DNA from: Chloroflexota bacterium
GTDB lineage: Bacteria > Chloroflexota > Dehalococcoidia > Lucifugimonadales > Lucifugimonadaceae
Assembly (NCBI GenBank): GCA_030831265.1
Contig: JAURLM010000160.1
Span: forward strand, 1 to 13,705
Length of the DNA stretch: 13,705 nt
Reading direction: 5' to 3'
Shown in pieces: positions 6,926-13,705 of the stretch (positions are counted from its first letter, which is position 1; the number at the start of each line of letters is the position of its first letter). Made by a program: the position numbers and the translations under genes. The notes beneath the pieces are model-generated. The model ran no database searches. It saw only the letters and a program-made list of their open reading frames with translations, and had not been told where the DNA came from.

Positions 6926-6946
6926 AGCCTGAAACATGAAGTGATG

Positions 6947-6975
6947 AAAAGTGCGTCTGTTGAAGGCGCACTTTT
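6947..6975 (+). terminator. Intrinsic terminator after the DUF5666-type gene
   Basis: AAAAGTGCG (6947-6955) and CGCACTTTT (6967-6975) are perfect complements. Three further pairs inside (T-G, C-G, T-A) leave a 5-nt loop GTTGA, giving a 12-bp stem. The arm ends in a TTTT run on the plus strand and begins with AAAA, so it could work in both directions. It lies 21 nt after the stop at 6925 and separates this two-gene unit from the next envelope gene. Confidence 0.85.
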
Positions 6976-7141
6976 CGCGTGGTACGAGTTTGCCTGATGC
7001 TTTGCGCACCGGCCTCGTGGCACAGATATTGGTGTTTTCTGGCAGGTGGCGGGGCGAAATAGCTGGCAATGTGGAATGAACTGCCAGTGAGCACCGGGGC
7101 TTGCTGCAGGTTACTTACCCGTCCGCCCGCCAGGTCAGCCC

Positions 7142-8248
7142 ATGCGAACGCGCCTGCTCATCCTTCTCGTCGTGGTAGCGGCAATTGCCGGTGCTGCGGT
7201 GCTGGTTGTCATGTTCGCGTCAGACTCCATCGCTCCGCAGCGTGAGAGATCGTCTACCGACATCTATTCGGATGGCGTCGGTCTCATAGGCGCACTGACC
7301 GCAACGGCGGAAGCACTGGGGACATCGCTTGATCCCACCGCGCTCGCAAGTTCGTCAGTTGTTCCCATCGCAGGTGATGTAACGCCGCTTGCGCCTGTCC
7401 CGACGCCGACTCCGAGAATCCCGGTATTGAGCACCAGTGGCGAGGCTTTACCCGGCGCAAACATGACCGTGGCAATCACCGGGGCTGCGCCGGGTGAATC
7501 ATTCCAACTGCTTTTGAACGGACAGCCGCTGTCCAGTTCTCATGCGTCGGATCATTCCGGCGCTGCGGTGGTCGAAATTGAACTTCCCAACAACCTCTCA
7601 GCCGGGAATTCAAACCTGACCTTTGCCGGACAGCAGTCCGGAACCGTAAGCATCTCGATTTCGATCACAGTACAGGAACCACAGGTGAACATCCGGCCAG
7701 AGGATATCGCCGGCGGTAGCACGGTAACGCTCGATGCAACAGACTTTCGCCCTTCCGAAACGATTACCGTGACGATTGACGGAGAGGCCATTGGTAGTGC
7801 TGTGAGTGCGGATGACGGCAGTTTTAGCATCACGACGCAGGTTCCTGATTTGCCGGATGGACAGCATGCGGTCAAGTTTGAAGGTGATGCCGGGTCAGAA
7901 CTGACGCAGCAGATGGAGTTCAAGGCGGCGCTCGCCGGAGCCGGGCAGGGTGGCGCTGGTGCAGGGTCCGGGAAACCTGATGGAACCGGAAGTGACGCGC
8001 CTGCGGGTGGTGATGCCGGGATAGACAGTGCCGGGATTCCATCAAGGCTCTACTTTGCCGCCGGGGCATTCACCGCATGGCTGGCGGTGCTGACACTGTG
8101 GGTGATCCGCATCGACAGAACGCGATCTGTAAGCGGCGACAAGTTGCTGGCGCGGCTGGTGACAGTGCTGGAACGTCGGCAGACAGCGCAGATGCAACTG
8201 AGAACACCGGGAAGCACGGACTCAGGTGACCGCGAACGGGCAGCCTGA
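7142..8248 (+). CDS. Double Ig-like domain protein with N- and C-terminal membrane segments
   Basis: The 368-residue protein has an N-terminal hydrophobic segment (about 4-25), serving as signal or anchor, then a Ser/Thr/Pro-rich stretch ending in PTPTP (about 87-91). Two beta-sandwich modules follow at about 93-178 and 179-262; each has the G-x-x-V-T/x-V ... F-x-x-x-E/S pattern of bacterial Ig repeats. A Gly/Ala-rich linker (264-297) leads to a second hydrophobic segment (about 303-323), then a basic tail of some 45 residues that should lie in the cytoplasm. AGGT, 6 nt before the ATG, is the likely ribosome binding site. The 166-nt spacer before it shows no strong promoter. The gene ends 7 nt before the converging metallohydrolase gene, with no terminator between. 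No catalytic motif was recognised. The layout suggests an envelope scaffold or a surface sensor. Confidence 0.75.
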   Translation: MRTRLLILLVVVAAIAGAAVLVVMFASDSIAPQRERSSTDIYSDGVGLIGALTATAEALGTSLDPTALASSSVVPIAGDVTPLAPVPTPTPRIPVLSTSGEALPGANMTVAITGAAPGESFQLLLNGQPLSSSHASDHSGAAVVEIELPNNLSAGNSNLTFAGQQSGTVSISISITVQEPQVNIRPEDIAGGSTVTLDATDFRPSETITVTIDGEAIGSAVSADDGSFSITTQVPDLPDGQHAVKFEGDAGSELTQQMEFKAALAGAGQGGAGAGSGKPDGTGSDAPAGGDAGIDSAGIPSRLYFAAGAFTAWLAVLTLWVIRIDRTRSVSGDKLLARLVTVLERRQTAQMQLRTPGSTDSGDRERAA

Positions 8249-8255
8249 GCGAGAA

Positions 8256-9695
8256 CTACTTGAGCAGCTTTTTATAGATGTCCTGGCCCGCTTTGTGCAG
8301 GTCTACGATTTCCTTGCGCTGGCCGTCGTTGTAGAACTTGCCCTTTTTGCGCACCCATGTAATCGACTCGTCGATTCGGTCCACGAAGTAGCGTGCAGAG
8401 TCTTTCTGCGACGCTGGCGCGTGGCCTGTGCCGGTGATGTAAATGGGTGACGAGTGCGCCCATATCGGCTGGTTGAACGAATCACGCTGCCCACTGGCGA
8501 GCCGTACCGCAATCCAGCCGTCATGATTTGCCGGGACATCGACCCTGAACTCGCCACTGGCCGCGTTTACGTCCTTGCGAGCCACGACCTCGCCGTTCAT
8601 CACCACCTCAACGCGCTGTACGCGGTAGTGTGACTGCCATGCCGCGCTCACATGCAGCGGTTTGCCGACTTTGACGTTCACCGTGTCGCCGGGAGCAGCA
8701 TCGTCCACGGTCACGTAAAGCGCAGGGCCATTCGTGATGAATGTCCTGCCAGCGCGAACCGCAGCCAGCCATTCCTCGTAAGAAAAATCCTGCGTTCCCT
8801 GCGCGTAGACGCGGTTTGCCGACGATACGAACCAGTCTGATCCGGTGGACGCGGGCATCTTTATTCCGCAGTTCAGCATGTGATACCAGAGGTCGTACTC
8901 GATGTCGTTCCAGTACGGGTCGAACAGGTTGATGGCATGCACCTTACCGAGAGCCGCGGCGATCGGAGCTTCCGTGCCCTGGCCGTTGTGACACCAGATC
9001 ACGATGCCACCCTGCGCCGTAGCGTCGTCACAGACATATGACAGCGGAGGGTAGTCCGGCGTGAAGGGGTCGATCAGCAGTCCGCGGGAGATTGGCTCGA
9101 CGATATTACGGATGTTGAGCAGCATTACGTGGCCGTAACCGATGACGAACGGTCGGTCGGGGTCGTGGTTGTGCCGTGACTCCTCACCGGACTGCACAAA
9201 GTGGTGCGTGTCCGTGAACTGCGTCAGCACGCCGGGCGGGTACTTGTTCGTTGCGTAGTTGAGGTCCCAGCGTTTCAGCACCGATACTGCGGTCATGCGG
9301 AGGTTTTCGACACGGGAGTCGTAGGCCAGCCGACGGTCAGGTTCCGTTTCCTTCTCATCGTAGTGAATGTGCGTGTTGCCGGGATGCCAGCCGCGTTCGG
9401 GCAGGTCTCCCCAGCGTTCGAGCGACACGTCCAGCGCGATGTTTCCGGAACCTGCTTCAACTGTCTTCCGCCACGGCGTGAACTCAGTCCCGCGCTCGAC
9501 AAGAATCTGTGAGTATCCGCGTGGGACTTCGAGTGAGAACTGGCCATCGGAGTAGAAGAACGGCTCACCTGGCCCGCGCTTCCACATGGCGTCACCGGGG
9601 CCGAAAGGGTCGCCGGTTGGCCCGATCACCTGCACGCGGGCCTGGACAAGATCACCCGTTGCTGCGTCCCTGATTTCACCGGTTATTTTTGGCAT
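8256..9695 (-). CDS. CehA/McbA-type PHP-superfamily metallohydrolase
   Basis: The 479-residue protein begins with a carboxypeptidase-regulatory-like beta domain (about 1-93: ITGEIRDAATGDLVQARVQV and GQFSLEVPRGY). The metal-dependent PHP-like domain follows: HPGNTHIHYD with His109 and His111, GEES with Glu171, GYGHVMLLN with His189, VIWCHNGQG with His236 and TGSDW with Asp287. These map in order onto the metal ligands of the CehA/McbA family, which includes carbaryl hydrolase-related proteins and microcin-processing McbA. The last 150 residues form a further beta domain and a helical tail. No signal peptide is seen, so it is probably cytosolic. GGGAG lies about 8 nt before the ATG. It stands alone, converging on one gene and diverging from the next, so its substrate cannot be inferred from context. 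Confidence 0.82.
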   Translation of the reverse strand: MPKITGEIRDAATGDLVQARVQVIGPTGDPFGPGDAMWKRGPGEPFFYSDGQFSLEVPRGYSQILVERGTEFTPWRKTVEAGSGNIALDVSLERWGDLPERGWHPGNTHIHYDEKETEPDRRLAYDSRVENLRMTAVSVLKRWDLNYATNKYPPGVLTQFTDTHHFVQSGEESRHNHDPDRPFVIGYGHVMLLNIRNIVEPISRGLLIDPFTPDYPPLSYVCDDATAQGGIVIWCHNGQGTEAPIAAALGKVHAINLFDPYWNDIEYDLWYHMLNCGIKMPASTGSDWFVSSANRVYAQGTQDFSYEEWLAAVRAGRTFITNGPALYVTVDDAAPGDTVNVKVGKPLHVSAAWQSHYRVQRVEVVMNGEVVARKDVNAASGEFRVDVPANHDGWIAVRLASGQRDSFNQPIWAHSSPIYITGTGHAPASQKDSARYFVDRIDESITWVRKKGKFYNDGQRKEIVDLHKAGQDIYKKLLK

Positions 9696-9887
9696 ACCTG
9701 CTGCTCCCTAACTCGTGACGCCGCAAGCATAACGCCGTTTTAGCATCAGTTGCTCTGCGTGCTGGCCTGACTGAAATGTTCTCGAAAACCGTCGAAAATT
9801 CCAGTATTGGCCTGTGATTGCACACAACTGGTCACGGTTGCCATGAACCTGTTTGATCGGGAGGATAGCCTGCACGGCTTGACCGCT

Positions 9888-9906
9888 GCTTTGGCAAACG
9901 CCAAGC
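9888..9906 (+). promoter_or_regulatory. Hairpin immediately before the J-domain gene start
   Basis: GCTTTGGC (9888-9895) and GCCAAGC (9900-9906) pair with a single bulged T, leaving the loop AAAC; the core TTGGC/GCCAA is perfect. The stem ends 3 nt before the ATG at 9910, in the place where a Shine-Dalgarno would sit, and no other ribosome binding site is visible nearby. It may control translation or be a protein-binding palindrome. The rest of the 214-nt divergent spacer (9696-9909) shows no convincing promoter. Confidence 0.4.
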
Positions 9907-9909
9907 ATC

Positions 9910-11187
9910 ATGCCTGACGCACCTGACTATTACGAACTGCTGGGCATTGCGCCAGACGCCAGCGACGAAGAGATTCGCGCTGCGCATCGCCGCGCCGCCA
10001 ACTACTGGCACCCGGATCGCAACAAGTCGCCAGATGCCGGGGTGATGATGCGGCACGTGAATAGCGCCCGTGACACGCTGCTTAGCGCATCGAAAAAACA
10101 GGCTTACAACCTGACCAGTCGCGTCTACCAGAAATGGGCTGGCATGCGAAGCGGTTCGACCGGAACCGGGACTGACTCGTCCGCGAGGATTCGCAGGGAG
10201 AGCCAGCGGTGGAAGCAGAAGGCTAGAGAGACGTGGGCGCGTGAAAAGCGGAGGCAGAAGGCCCGTGCAGAACAGGAAGCACGCTCGCAAGGGAATGCAC
10301 GAACTGATAGCGCAAAGAAGCCCGTAGAACAACCGGCTGCGCCATCGAAGAAGCCTCGGCGCAGGAAAAACGCCAGTAACTGGGCGTGGGTCGGTATCAG
10401 CGTCATGGTTATCGTGGTGATCAGCGGCGTTCTTGCCAACGTCTCGAACGGCGGCATCGCAGAATCGGCATTGCCAGCTTCTCCGGCTATAGCTGTGGCC
10501 TCACCTACCGCTTCGACAGATGACGGCTCGGATGGAGCCGATGTTGAAGCTACAAGTGAGTCAAGCAATGTTGCCGATGGCACCGCACAGACCCCGAAAG
10601 CGAGTTCTGTGTCTCCGACCGCGACCCACGCTGCGATGTCCGGTGTTCCGACTACGGTCGCCGGACCGCTGCTTTCGCCTGAATGCTCCGTGTATCCGGG
10701 GGAGCATTTCTACGGGCCGGTTGACGGCACTATCTTGTCAGCGGACGGGCAATACAGGGAGCCGATACTGCCACGTGGCTTCCCCAACGTGCCTGACTTC
10801 GATGCTTCGATTTCGTTCACGGCGCCTTTGGATGGACTGTGGAACTTTGGACTTGTTTTCAGGCGTAGCACGGACGCGTGGAACGCCCTTGTCATATCTC
10901 GCAGCCAGACGTGGACGCACCAGGTCTACCGGAACTCCTACGTGACTATCGCCGACCAGGGAAGAGCCCACAACGTACGCAACCTGACGGATGCAAGCGA
11001 TAACCTGCTGAGACTGGTCGTGAAGGGTTCTCGCGCTTACGCGTACTTGAATGGCGTACAGATGGCGAGTTTTGCCCTGTCGAGTGCTGACGTGCTATCC
11101 AACGAGATCAGCCCGTTCGTGTTCAATGACATCCAGAAACCTGTAGCGGTTGAGTTCACGGATTTTATGGTCTCCTGTCCCGAATAG
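9910..11187 (+). CDS. Membrane J-domain protein with an extracytoplasmic jelly-roll-like domain
   Basis: The 425-residue protein starts with a clear J domain (about 6-70: DYYELLGIAPDASDEEIRAA, then the HPD triad at 34-36 and an NSARDTLLS helix), which stimulates the ATPase of Hsp70/DnaK. A basic Arg/Lys/Ala-rich region (95-155) follows, then one membrane span (about 158-176), a Ser/Thr/Ala-rich linker (about 190-250), and a beta-rich C-terminal domain (about 255-425). The latter resembles LamG/concanavalin-type or DUF1080-like jelly-roll modules: DASISFTAPLDGLWNFGLVFR, LRLVVKGSRAYAYLNGVQMASF and VEFTDFMV. By topology the J domain is cytoplasmic and the jelly roll outside. The DnaJ Gly/Phe and zinc-finger regions are absent, so it is not a canonical DnaJ. 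No dnaK or grpE lies in the window. No Shine-Dalgarno is visible; the start is set by the J domain. Confidence 0.8.
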   Translation: MPDAPDYYELLGIAPDASDEEIRAAHRRAANYWHPDRNKSPDAGVMMRHVNSARDTLLSASKKQAYNLTSRVYQKWAGMRSGSTGTGTDSSARIRRESQRWKQKARETWAREKRRQKARAEQEARSQGNARTDSAKKPVEQPAAPSKKPRRRKNASNWAWVGISVMVIVVISGVLANVSNGGIAESALPASPAIAVASPTASTDDGSDGADVEATSESSNVADGTAQTPKASSVSPTATHAAMSGVPTTVAGPLLSPECSVYPGEHFYGPVDGTILSADGQYREPILPRGFPNVPDFDASISFTAPLDGLWNFGLVFRRSTDAWNALVISRSQTWTHQVYRNSYVTIADQGRAHNVRNLTDASDNLLRLVVKGSRAYAYLNGVQMASFALSSADVLSNEISPFVFNDIQKPVAVEFTDFMVSCPE

Positions 11188-11220
11188 GCAGTTGTGGCCG
11201 GTGATGCGCCTGTGAATAGT

Positions 11221-11250
11221 GGAATCCCTCCGCTACGGTCGAGATGACAG
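11221..11250. repeat. Remnant resembling a dispersed intergenic repeat
   Basis: Read on the minus strand this begins CTGTCATCTCGACC and continues into GTAGCGGAGGGATTCC. It resembles the family of short intergenic repeats of the form TGTCATTCCGACCG...GCGGAGGAATC that recur in many bacterial genomes. It lies in the 117-nt gap between converging genes, a usual place for such elements. Only one copy is in the window, so identity as a repeat rests on remembered resemblance. Confidence 0.35.
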
Positions 11251-11304
11251 GTTTTGCATCCTGGTTGGCAGTCGCTGGCTACGGATACCGCATACAGGCG
11301 CGAA

Positions 11305-11754
11305 TCACTCGAATTCCGAGAGACTCCGCTTCCACTTAACTACGTCGAGAGCGTTCAGGACGAAGATGCTGGTAATCGTCACCGCCGAGGCGATACACCA
11401 CGTGCAGGTGGCTTCCAGCACAAACATGGCGATGTACATAAGCCATAAGGTGAAGATAAATGCAATGAACGAAATGGCGAAAGATCCGATGCGCAGGATC
11501 GCTTCGACATCCTCAGGTGGGTTCACCAGCCGGGCTCCGGCCAGCATCGCCACCATGAGGTAGGCCAGCAGGCCGAGCGCGGCTGTTGGGAATACGCCGA
11601 TGTGTGCGTACTTACTTGAGGCGATAACCGTGCAGCCATGCCCTACCAGGCATGCCGGGCTTTCTCCGCGCCCATGCTCAAGCGTAAGGTAGCCGGTAAT
11701 CAACGCGCCGACTATTCCTAGCAAGAAGGTTGCGATCAGCGTCCGAGATTTCAT
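11305..11754 (-). CDS. Vitamin K epoxide reductase (VKOR) family protein
   Basis: Bacterial VKOR is a membrane quinone reductase that reoxidises a DsbA-like partner and so drives disulfide formation outside the membrane. This 149-residue protein has four hydrophobic segments (about 6-22, 55-74, 88-110 and 119-136). The loop cysteine pair is Cys35 and Cys41 (CLVGHGC) and the redox pair is Cys117/Cys120 (CTWC); all four essential cysteines are therefore present. The SSKYA and GVFPTAALG segments also match the family. It starts 15 nt after the stop of the DsbA-like gene and is surely in the same operon. A GGTG stretch lies just before the ATG. It has no fused thioredoxin domain, unlike many VKOR homologues, in keeping with a separate partner gene. 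Confidence 0.92.
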   Translation of the reverse strand: MKSRTLIATFLLGIVGALITGYLTLEHGRGESPACLVGHGCTVIASSKYAHIGVFPTAALGLLAYLMVAMLAGARLVNPPEDVEAILRIGSFAISFIAFIFTLWLMYIAMFVLEATCTWCIASAVTITSIFVLNALDVVKWKRSLSEFE

Positions 11755-11769
11755 GCATTCACCGTGGTG

Positions 11770-12495
11770 CTATTGCGAGAGCGCTGTTTGAATCGCGGCC
11801 CGAACCGCATTGATGTCCAGCGGGTTGGCAACAGGAACGCCGTTGATGAGCAGGGTTGGTGTCGAACGAATTCCCAACTTCGATGCGTAGTCAGTGTCCG
11901 CCTGTACTTTTTCCTCGTGAGTCTCGTCCCGGACACAGTTGGCAAAACTCACGAGATCCAATCCGGCTTGAGCCGCGAAGGTTTCCATCCGGGCGATGGT
12001 GATGTATCCCCGGTTCTCAGGTCCCTGCTGATCGAATAGCACATCATGAAAGGCCTCGAACTGTCCCTGGTCCGCTGCACATTCCGCACCGCTGGCGGCG
12101 AGAGTAGATTCAGGGCCGATAAACGCCATGTGATGGAAATACAGCGCAACCTGCCCGGTGGCGACGAACTCGGCCTTGATCTGCTGGAGCGTCGTACCCC
12201 AGAACTCCCGGCAGTACGGGCACTGGAAGTCAGCAAATTCGATGAGCGTCACGGGAGCCGAAGCATCCCCAATGAGATGTGCCTGTTCTTTGAGGTCATC
12301 GATCTGACTGGCTGAATAGTTGCCAGAACTACCAGACCCACCGTCAAACACGCCTGCTGCGAACAGCGTTATGAGCACAACGACAACGATGATTGCGGTA
12401 CTACCACCGATAAACCAGTACCACCGCCTGGTATCGGAACCACCGTTGTTTGAAGGTCGGTTAGTTCGCTGGCGTCGTCGCTCTTGTCTGTTCAT
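11770..12495 (-). CDS. Membrane-anchored DsbA-family thiol-disulfide oxidoreductase
   Basis: The 241-residue protein has a strongly basic N-terminus (1-24), one membrane span (about 25-48) and a Gly/Ser-rich linker, then a thioredoxin-fold domain with a helical insertion, the DsbA/DSBA-like type (Thioredoxin_4). The active site CPYC is at 92-95 inside TLIEFADFQCPYC, and the cis-proline is Pro213 in STPTL. An extra cysteine pair, Cys139 and Cys187, could form a structural disulfide. It should face outside and oxidise exported proteins, or act as an isomerase/reductase; coupling to the VKOR gene 15 nt downstream favours oxidation. AGGA lies 6 nt before the ATG. The family also includes BdbD-like proteins. 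Confidence 0.92.
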   Translation of the reverse strand: MNRQERRRQRTNRPSNNGGSDTRRWYWFIGGSTAIIVVVVLITLFAAGVFDGGSGSSGNYSASQIDDLKEQAHLIGDASAPVTLIEFADFQCPYCREFWGTTLQQIKAEFVATGQVALYFHHMAFIGPESTLAASGAECAADQGQFEAFHDVLFDQQGPENRGYITIARMETFAAQAGLDLVSFANCVRDETHEEKVQADTDYASKLGIRSTPTLLINGVPVANPLDINAVRAAIQTALSQ

Positions 12496-12531
12496 AACTG
12501 TTCCTGGTCGTCGCTAGGACTGGCATATTCA

Positions 12532-12554
12532 CCGGTGTACGAGTTACGCACCGG
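12532..12554. repeat. Inverted repeat upstream of the DsbA-like gene
   Basis: CCGGTG (12532-12537) and CACCGG (12549-12554) are perfect complements around an 11-nt loop. The element lies 37 nt upstream of the DsbA-like start, in its probable leader or promoter region. It is a candidate operator or RNA hairpin; no T-tract supports a terminator. Confidence 0.35.
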
Positions 12555-12586
12555 AAAGTTGGTTTAGTTTGCTGCTGCTTGTGACG

Positions 12587-12598
12587 GGGATGCATCCC
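12587..12598. repeat. Perfect 12-bp palindrome upstream of the DsbA-like gene
   Basis: GGGATGCATCCC is a perfect palindrome about 90 nt upstream of the DsbA-like start, inside a 224-nt spacer (12496-12719) with no coding potential I can support. A dimeric regulator could bind here. No specific regulator is recognised. Confidence 0.3.
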
Positions 12599-12611
12599 GC
12601 AGAAACATGAA

Positions 12612-12632
12612 GGTACGACAACACATCGTACC
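12612..12632 (-). terminator. Hairpin downstream of uppP, possible weak terminator
   Basis: GGTACGA (12612-12618) and TCGTACC (12626-12632) form a perfect 7-bp stem with a 7-nt loop. It lies about 90 nt after the uppP stop. On the minus strand it is followed by TTCATGTTTC, a poor T-rich tract. It could end the uppP transcript or act as a further palindrome in front of the DsbA-like gene. Confidence 0.35.
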
Positions 12633-12719
12633 AACTGACCGCGCATTTATGGCACGGGATGGGATCCGCACTCGTTGACATTCCGTGAATGGTCTACGGA
12701 CTTGTCACGCTGAGACGAA

Positions 12720-13556
12720 CTACGCCCCGAATGCACGCGCTATCAGCACAGCCACTCCCACTATTGCCACATATGCGATGAACGGCCGGAACGAAGTTGT
12801 CCTGAGCACTCGCATGAACCATGCGATGGCGAGGTATCCGGTGACAAATGCGATGACCGCTCCAAGAAGAATCAAGCCCCACGGTCGGTCGCTAAGCCCC
12901 TCGGCACTCAGAACTTCCAACATAAGGAACAGGCCGGAGCCGCCGATTGCCGGAACCGCCAGCAGAAACGAAAGCCTTGCTGCAGCGTCCCGCGTCAGGC
13001 CACCTGCCATGCCACCAGCCATAGTTGAACCTGCCCGTGAAACGCCCGGAATCACCGCAATTGCCTGGAACAAACCAGCGAACATCGTCTCACGCACGGT
13101 GATGCTCGCCAGTTTCTTTGACCGCGTCCCTATCAATTCCGCCAGTGTAAGAAGACCCGCGGTAATCAACAGCGAAACGCCAACCATCTCCGGCTTACGG
13201 AAAGTCGTTTCAAGAGCAGCCTGCAAAAACAGTCCAAGTATTGCGACAGGTATGGAAGCCAGCACCAGCATCAGCGCCAGCCGACGCGCAGGCATCCCGC
13301 TCTCTTCCTCGCCGTCTTCGATCAGCACCACCCGTCCACCGGTGACGAAGCCGCGCACCAGCGTTATCCATGTTCTCCGGAAGTAGATAAGCACCGCGGC
13401 GAGTGTTGCAAGGTGGACCGCTGCGTCATAGACGATTCCCTGGTCCGGCCAGTTGAACACCCACGATGTCAGCACTAGATGCCCGGAGCTGCTCACCGGC
13501 AAGAACTCGGTAAGGCCCTGGACGATTGCAAGGACGATTGCCTGTGGGAGTGACAT
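12720..13556 (-). CDS. uppP: Undecaprenyl-diphosphatase UppP (BacA family)
   Basis: UppP removes a phosphate from undecaprenyl diphosphate, recycling the lipid carrier for peptidoglycan and other envelope polymers; overexpression gives bacitracin resistance. The 278-residue integral membrane protein has the signature QGLTEFLPVSSSGHL at 13-27 (with Glu17 and His26) and the second active-site motif PGVSRAGST at 170-178 (with Arg174). Many homologues read PGTSRSGAT there; the key Ser and Arg are kept. Several long hydrophobic segments follow the family layout. The frame extends to an ATG at 13697, but family proteins begin like MSLPQAIVLAIVQG, so the ATG at 13556 is chosen; AGG lies just before it. 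The 149 nt upstream of that start show no gene I can support. Confidence 0.94.
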   Translation of the reverse strand: MSLPQAIVLAIVQGLTEFLPVSSSGHLVLTSWVFNWPDQGIVYDAAVHLATLAAVLIYFRRTWITLVRGFVTGGRVVLIEDGEEESGMPARRLALMLVLASIPVAILGLFLQAALETTFRKPEMVGVSLLITAGLLTLAELIGTRSKKLASITVRETMFAGLFQAIAVIPGVSRAGSTMAGGMAGGLTRDAAARLSFLLAVPAIGGSGLFLMLEVLSAEGLSDRPWGLILLGAVIAFVTGYLAIAWFMRVLRTTSFRPFIAYVAIVGVAVLIARAFGA

Positions 13557-13705
13557 AAACCTGGGTAACCGCTTTTCTGGTGTGAACCGTGCAGATTCCC
13601 CATTGTCCGCCTCTTTATGCCGAGAGCGGATGGGATACATGAGCCAATAATCGCGAATACAATGCCGCACAAGCGCAAGATGGCGTTCCACAATCACAAA
13701 ACAAC

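Noticed and set aside
7002..7030. TTGCGC-17-GATATT as a promoter for the double-Ig gene.
   Set aside because: It matches the consensus at only 3/6 and 4/6, no better than chance in a 166-nt spacer.
12685..13386. A 233-codon open frame on the plus strand.
   Set aside because: It is antisense to uppP, is rich in Arg, Ser, Thr and Pro as expected of a shadow frame, and has no recognised motif.
13557..13697. N-terminal extension of uppP to the ATG at 13697.
   Set aside because: The added 47 residues are polar and basic and unlike family members, which start near the chosen ATG.
13662..13705. An ATG opening a plus-strand frame that reaches the right edge (15 codons).
   Set aside because: It is too short to judge, has no ribosome binding site and no recognisable protein start.

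Overview
The window carries ordinary chromosomal genes of a free-living bacterium with moderately high GC. It shows no mobile elements, CRISPR arrays, rRNA or tRNA genes. Several traits together suggest a Chloroflexota lineage such as Dehalococcoidia or the marine SAR202 group. These are a two-subunit MaoC/HadAB-type dehydratase in a fatty-acid operon, a DsbA-VKOR oxidative folding pair, and membrane or secreted proteins with Thr/Pro-rich linkers and Ig-like or DUF5666 modules. The taxonomic assignment is inference from gene content only.

Region 1 (1-3097, minus strand) is a lipid operon read right to left. It encodes a HadA-like and a HadB-like dehydratase subunit (4-nt overlap), PlsX, FabG and a FabL-like enoyl reductase cut by the window edge. 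Together they would supply ketoreduction, dehydration and enoyl reduction of type II fatty acid synthesis and pass the acyl chain to phospholipid synthesis. The first gene has no ATG, GTG, TTG or CTG start in its open frame. A plausible promoter lies upstream at 3167-3195.

Region 2 (3383-8248, plus strand) starts with a D-2-hydroxyacid dehydrogenase. Three envelope proteins follow: a membrane-anchored single Ig-domain protein, a secreted protein of repeated DUF5666-like barrels with a helical insert, and, after a clear intrinsic terminator, a double-Ig protein with a membrane segment at each end. The 107-nt gap after the dehydrogenase holds two striking RNA-type structures: a switchable pair of hairpins at the stop codon and a long hairpin ending one base before the next start codon.

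Region 3 (8256-9695, minus) is a solitary CehA/McbA-type PHP metallohydrolase. Region 4 (9910-11187, plus) is a membrane J-domain protein with a predicted jelly-roll domain on the outer side, again with a hairpin just before its start. Region 5 (11305-12495, minus) is a DsbA-like thiol oxidoreductase followed by its likely partner VKOR. Region 6 (12720-13556, minus) is UppP, which recycles the undecaprenyl carrier for cell-wall synthesis.

The common thread is envelope biogenesis: membrane lipids, lipid carrier recycling, disulfide formation outside the membrane, and several modular exported proteins of unknown job. The most unusual items are the membrane J-domain/jelly-roll protein, the start-adjacent hairpins, and the dehydratase gene without a normal start codon.
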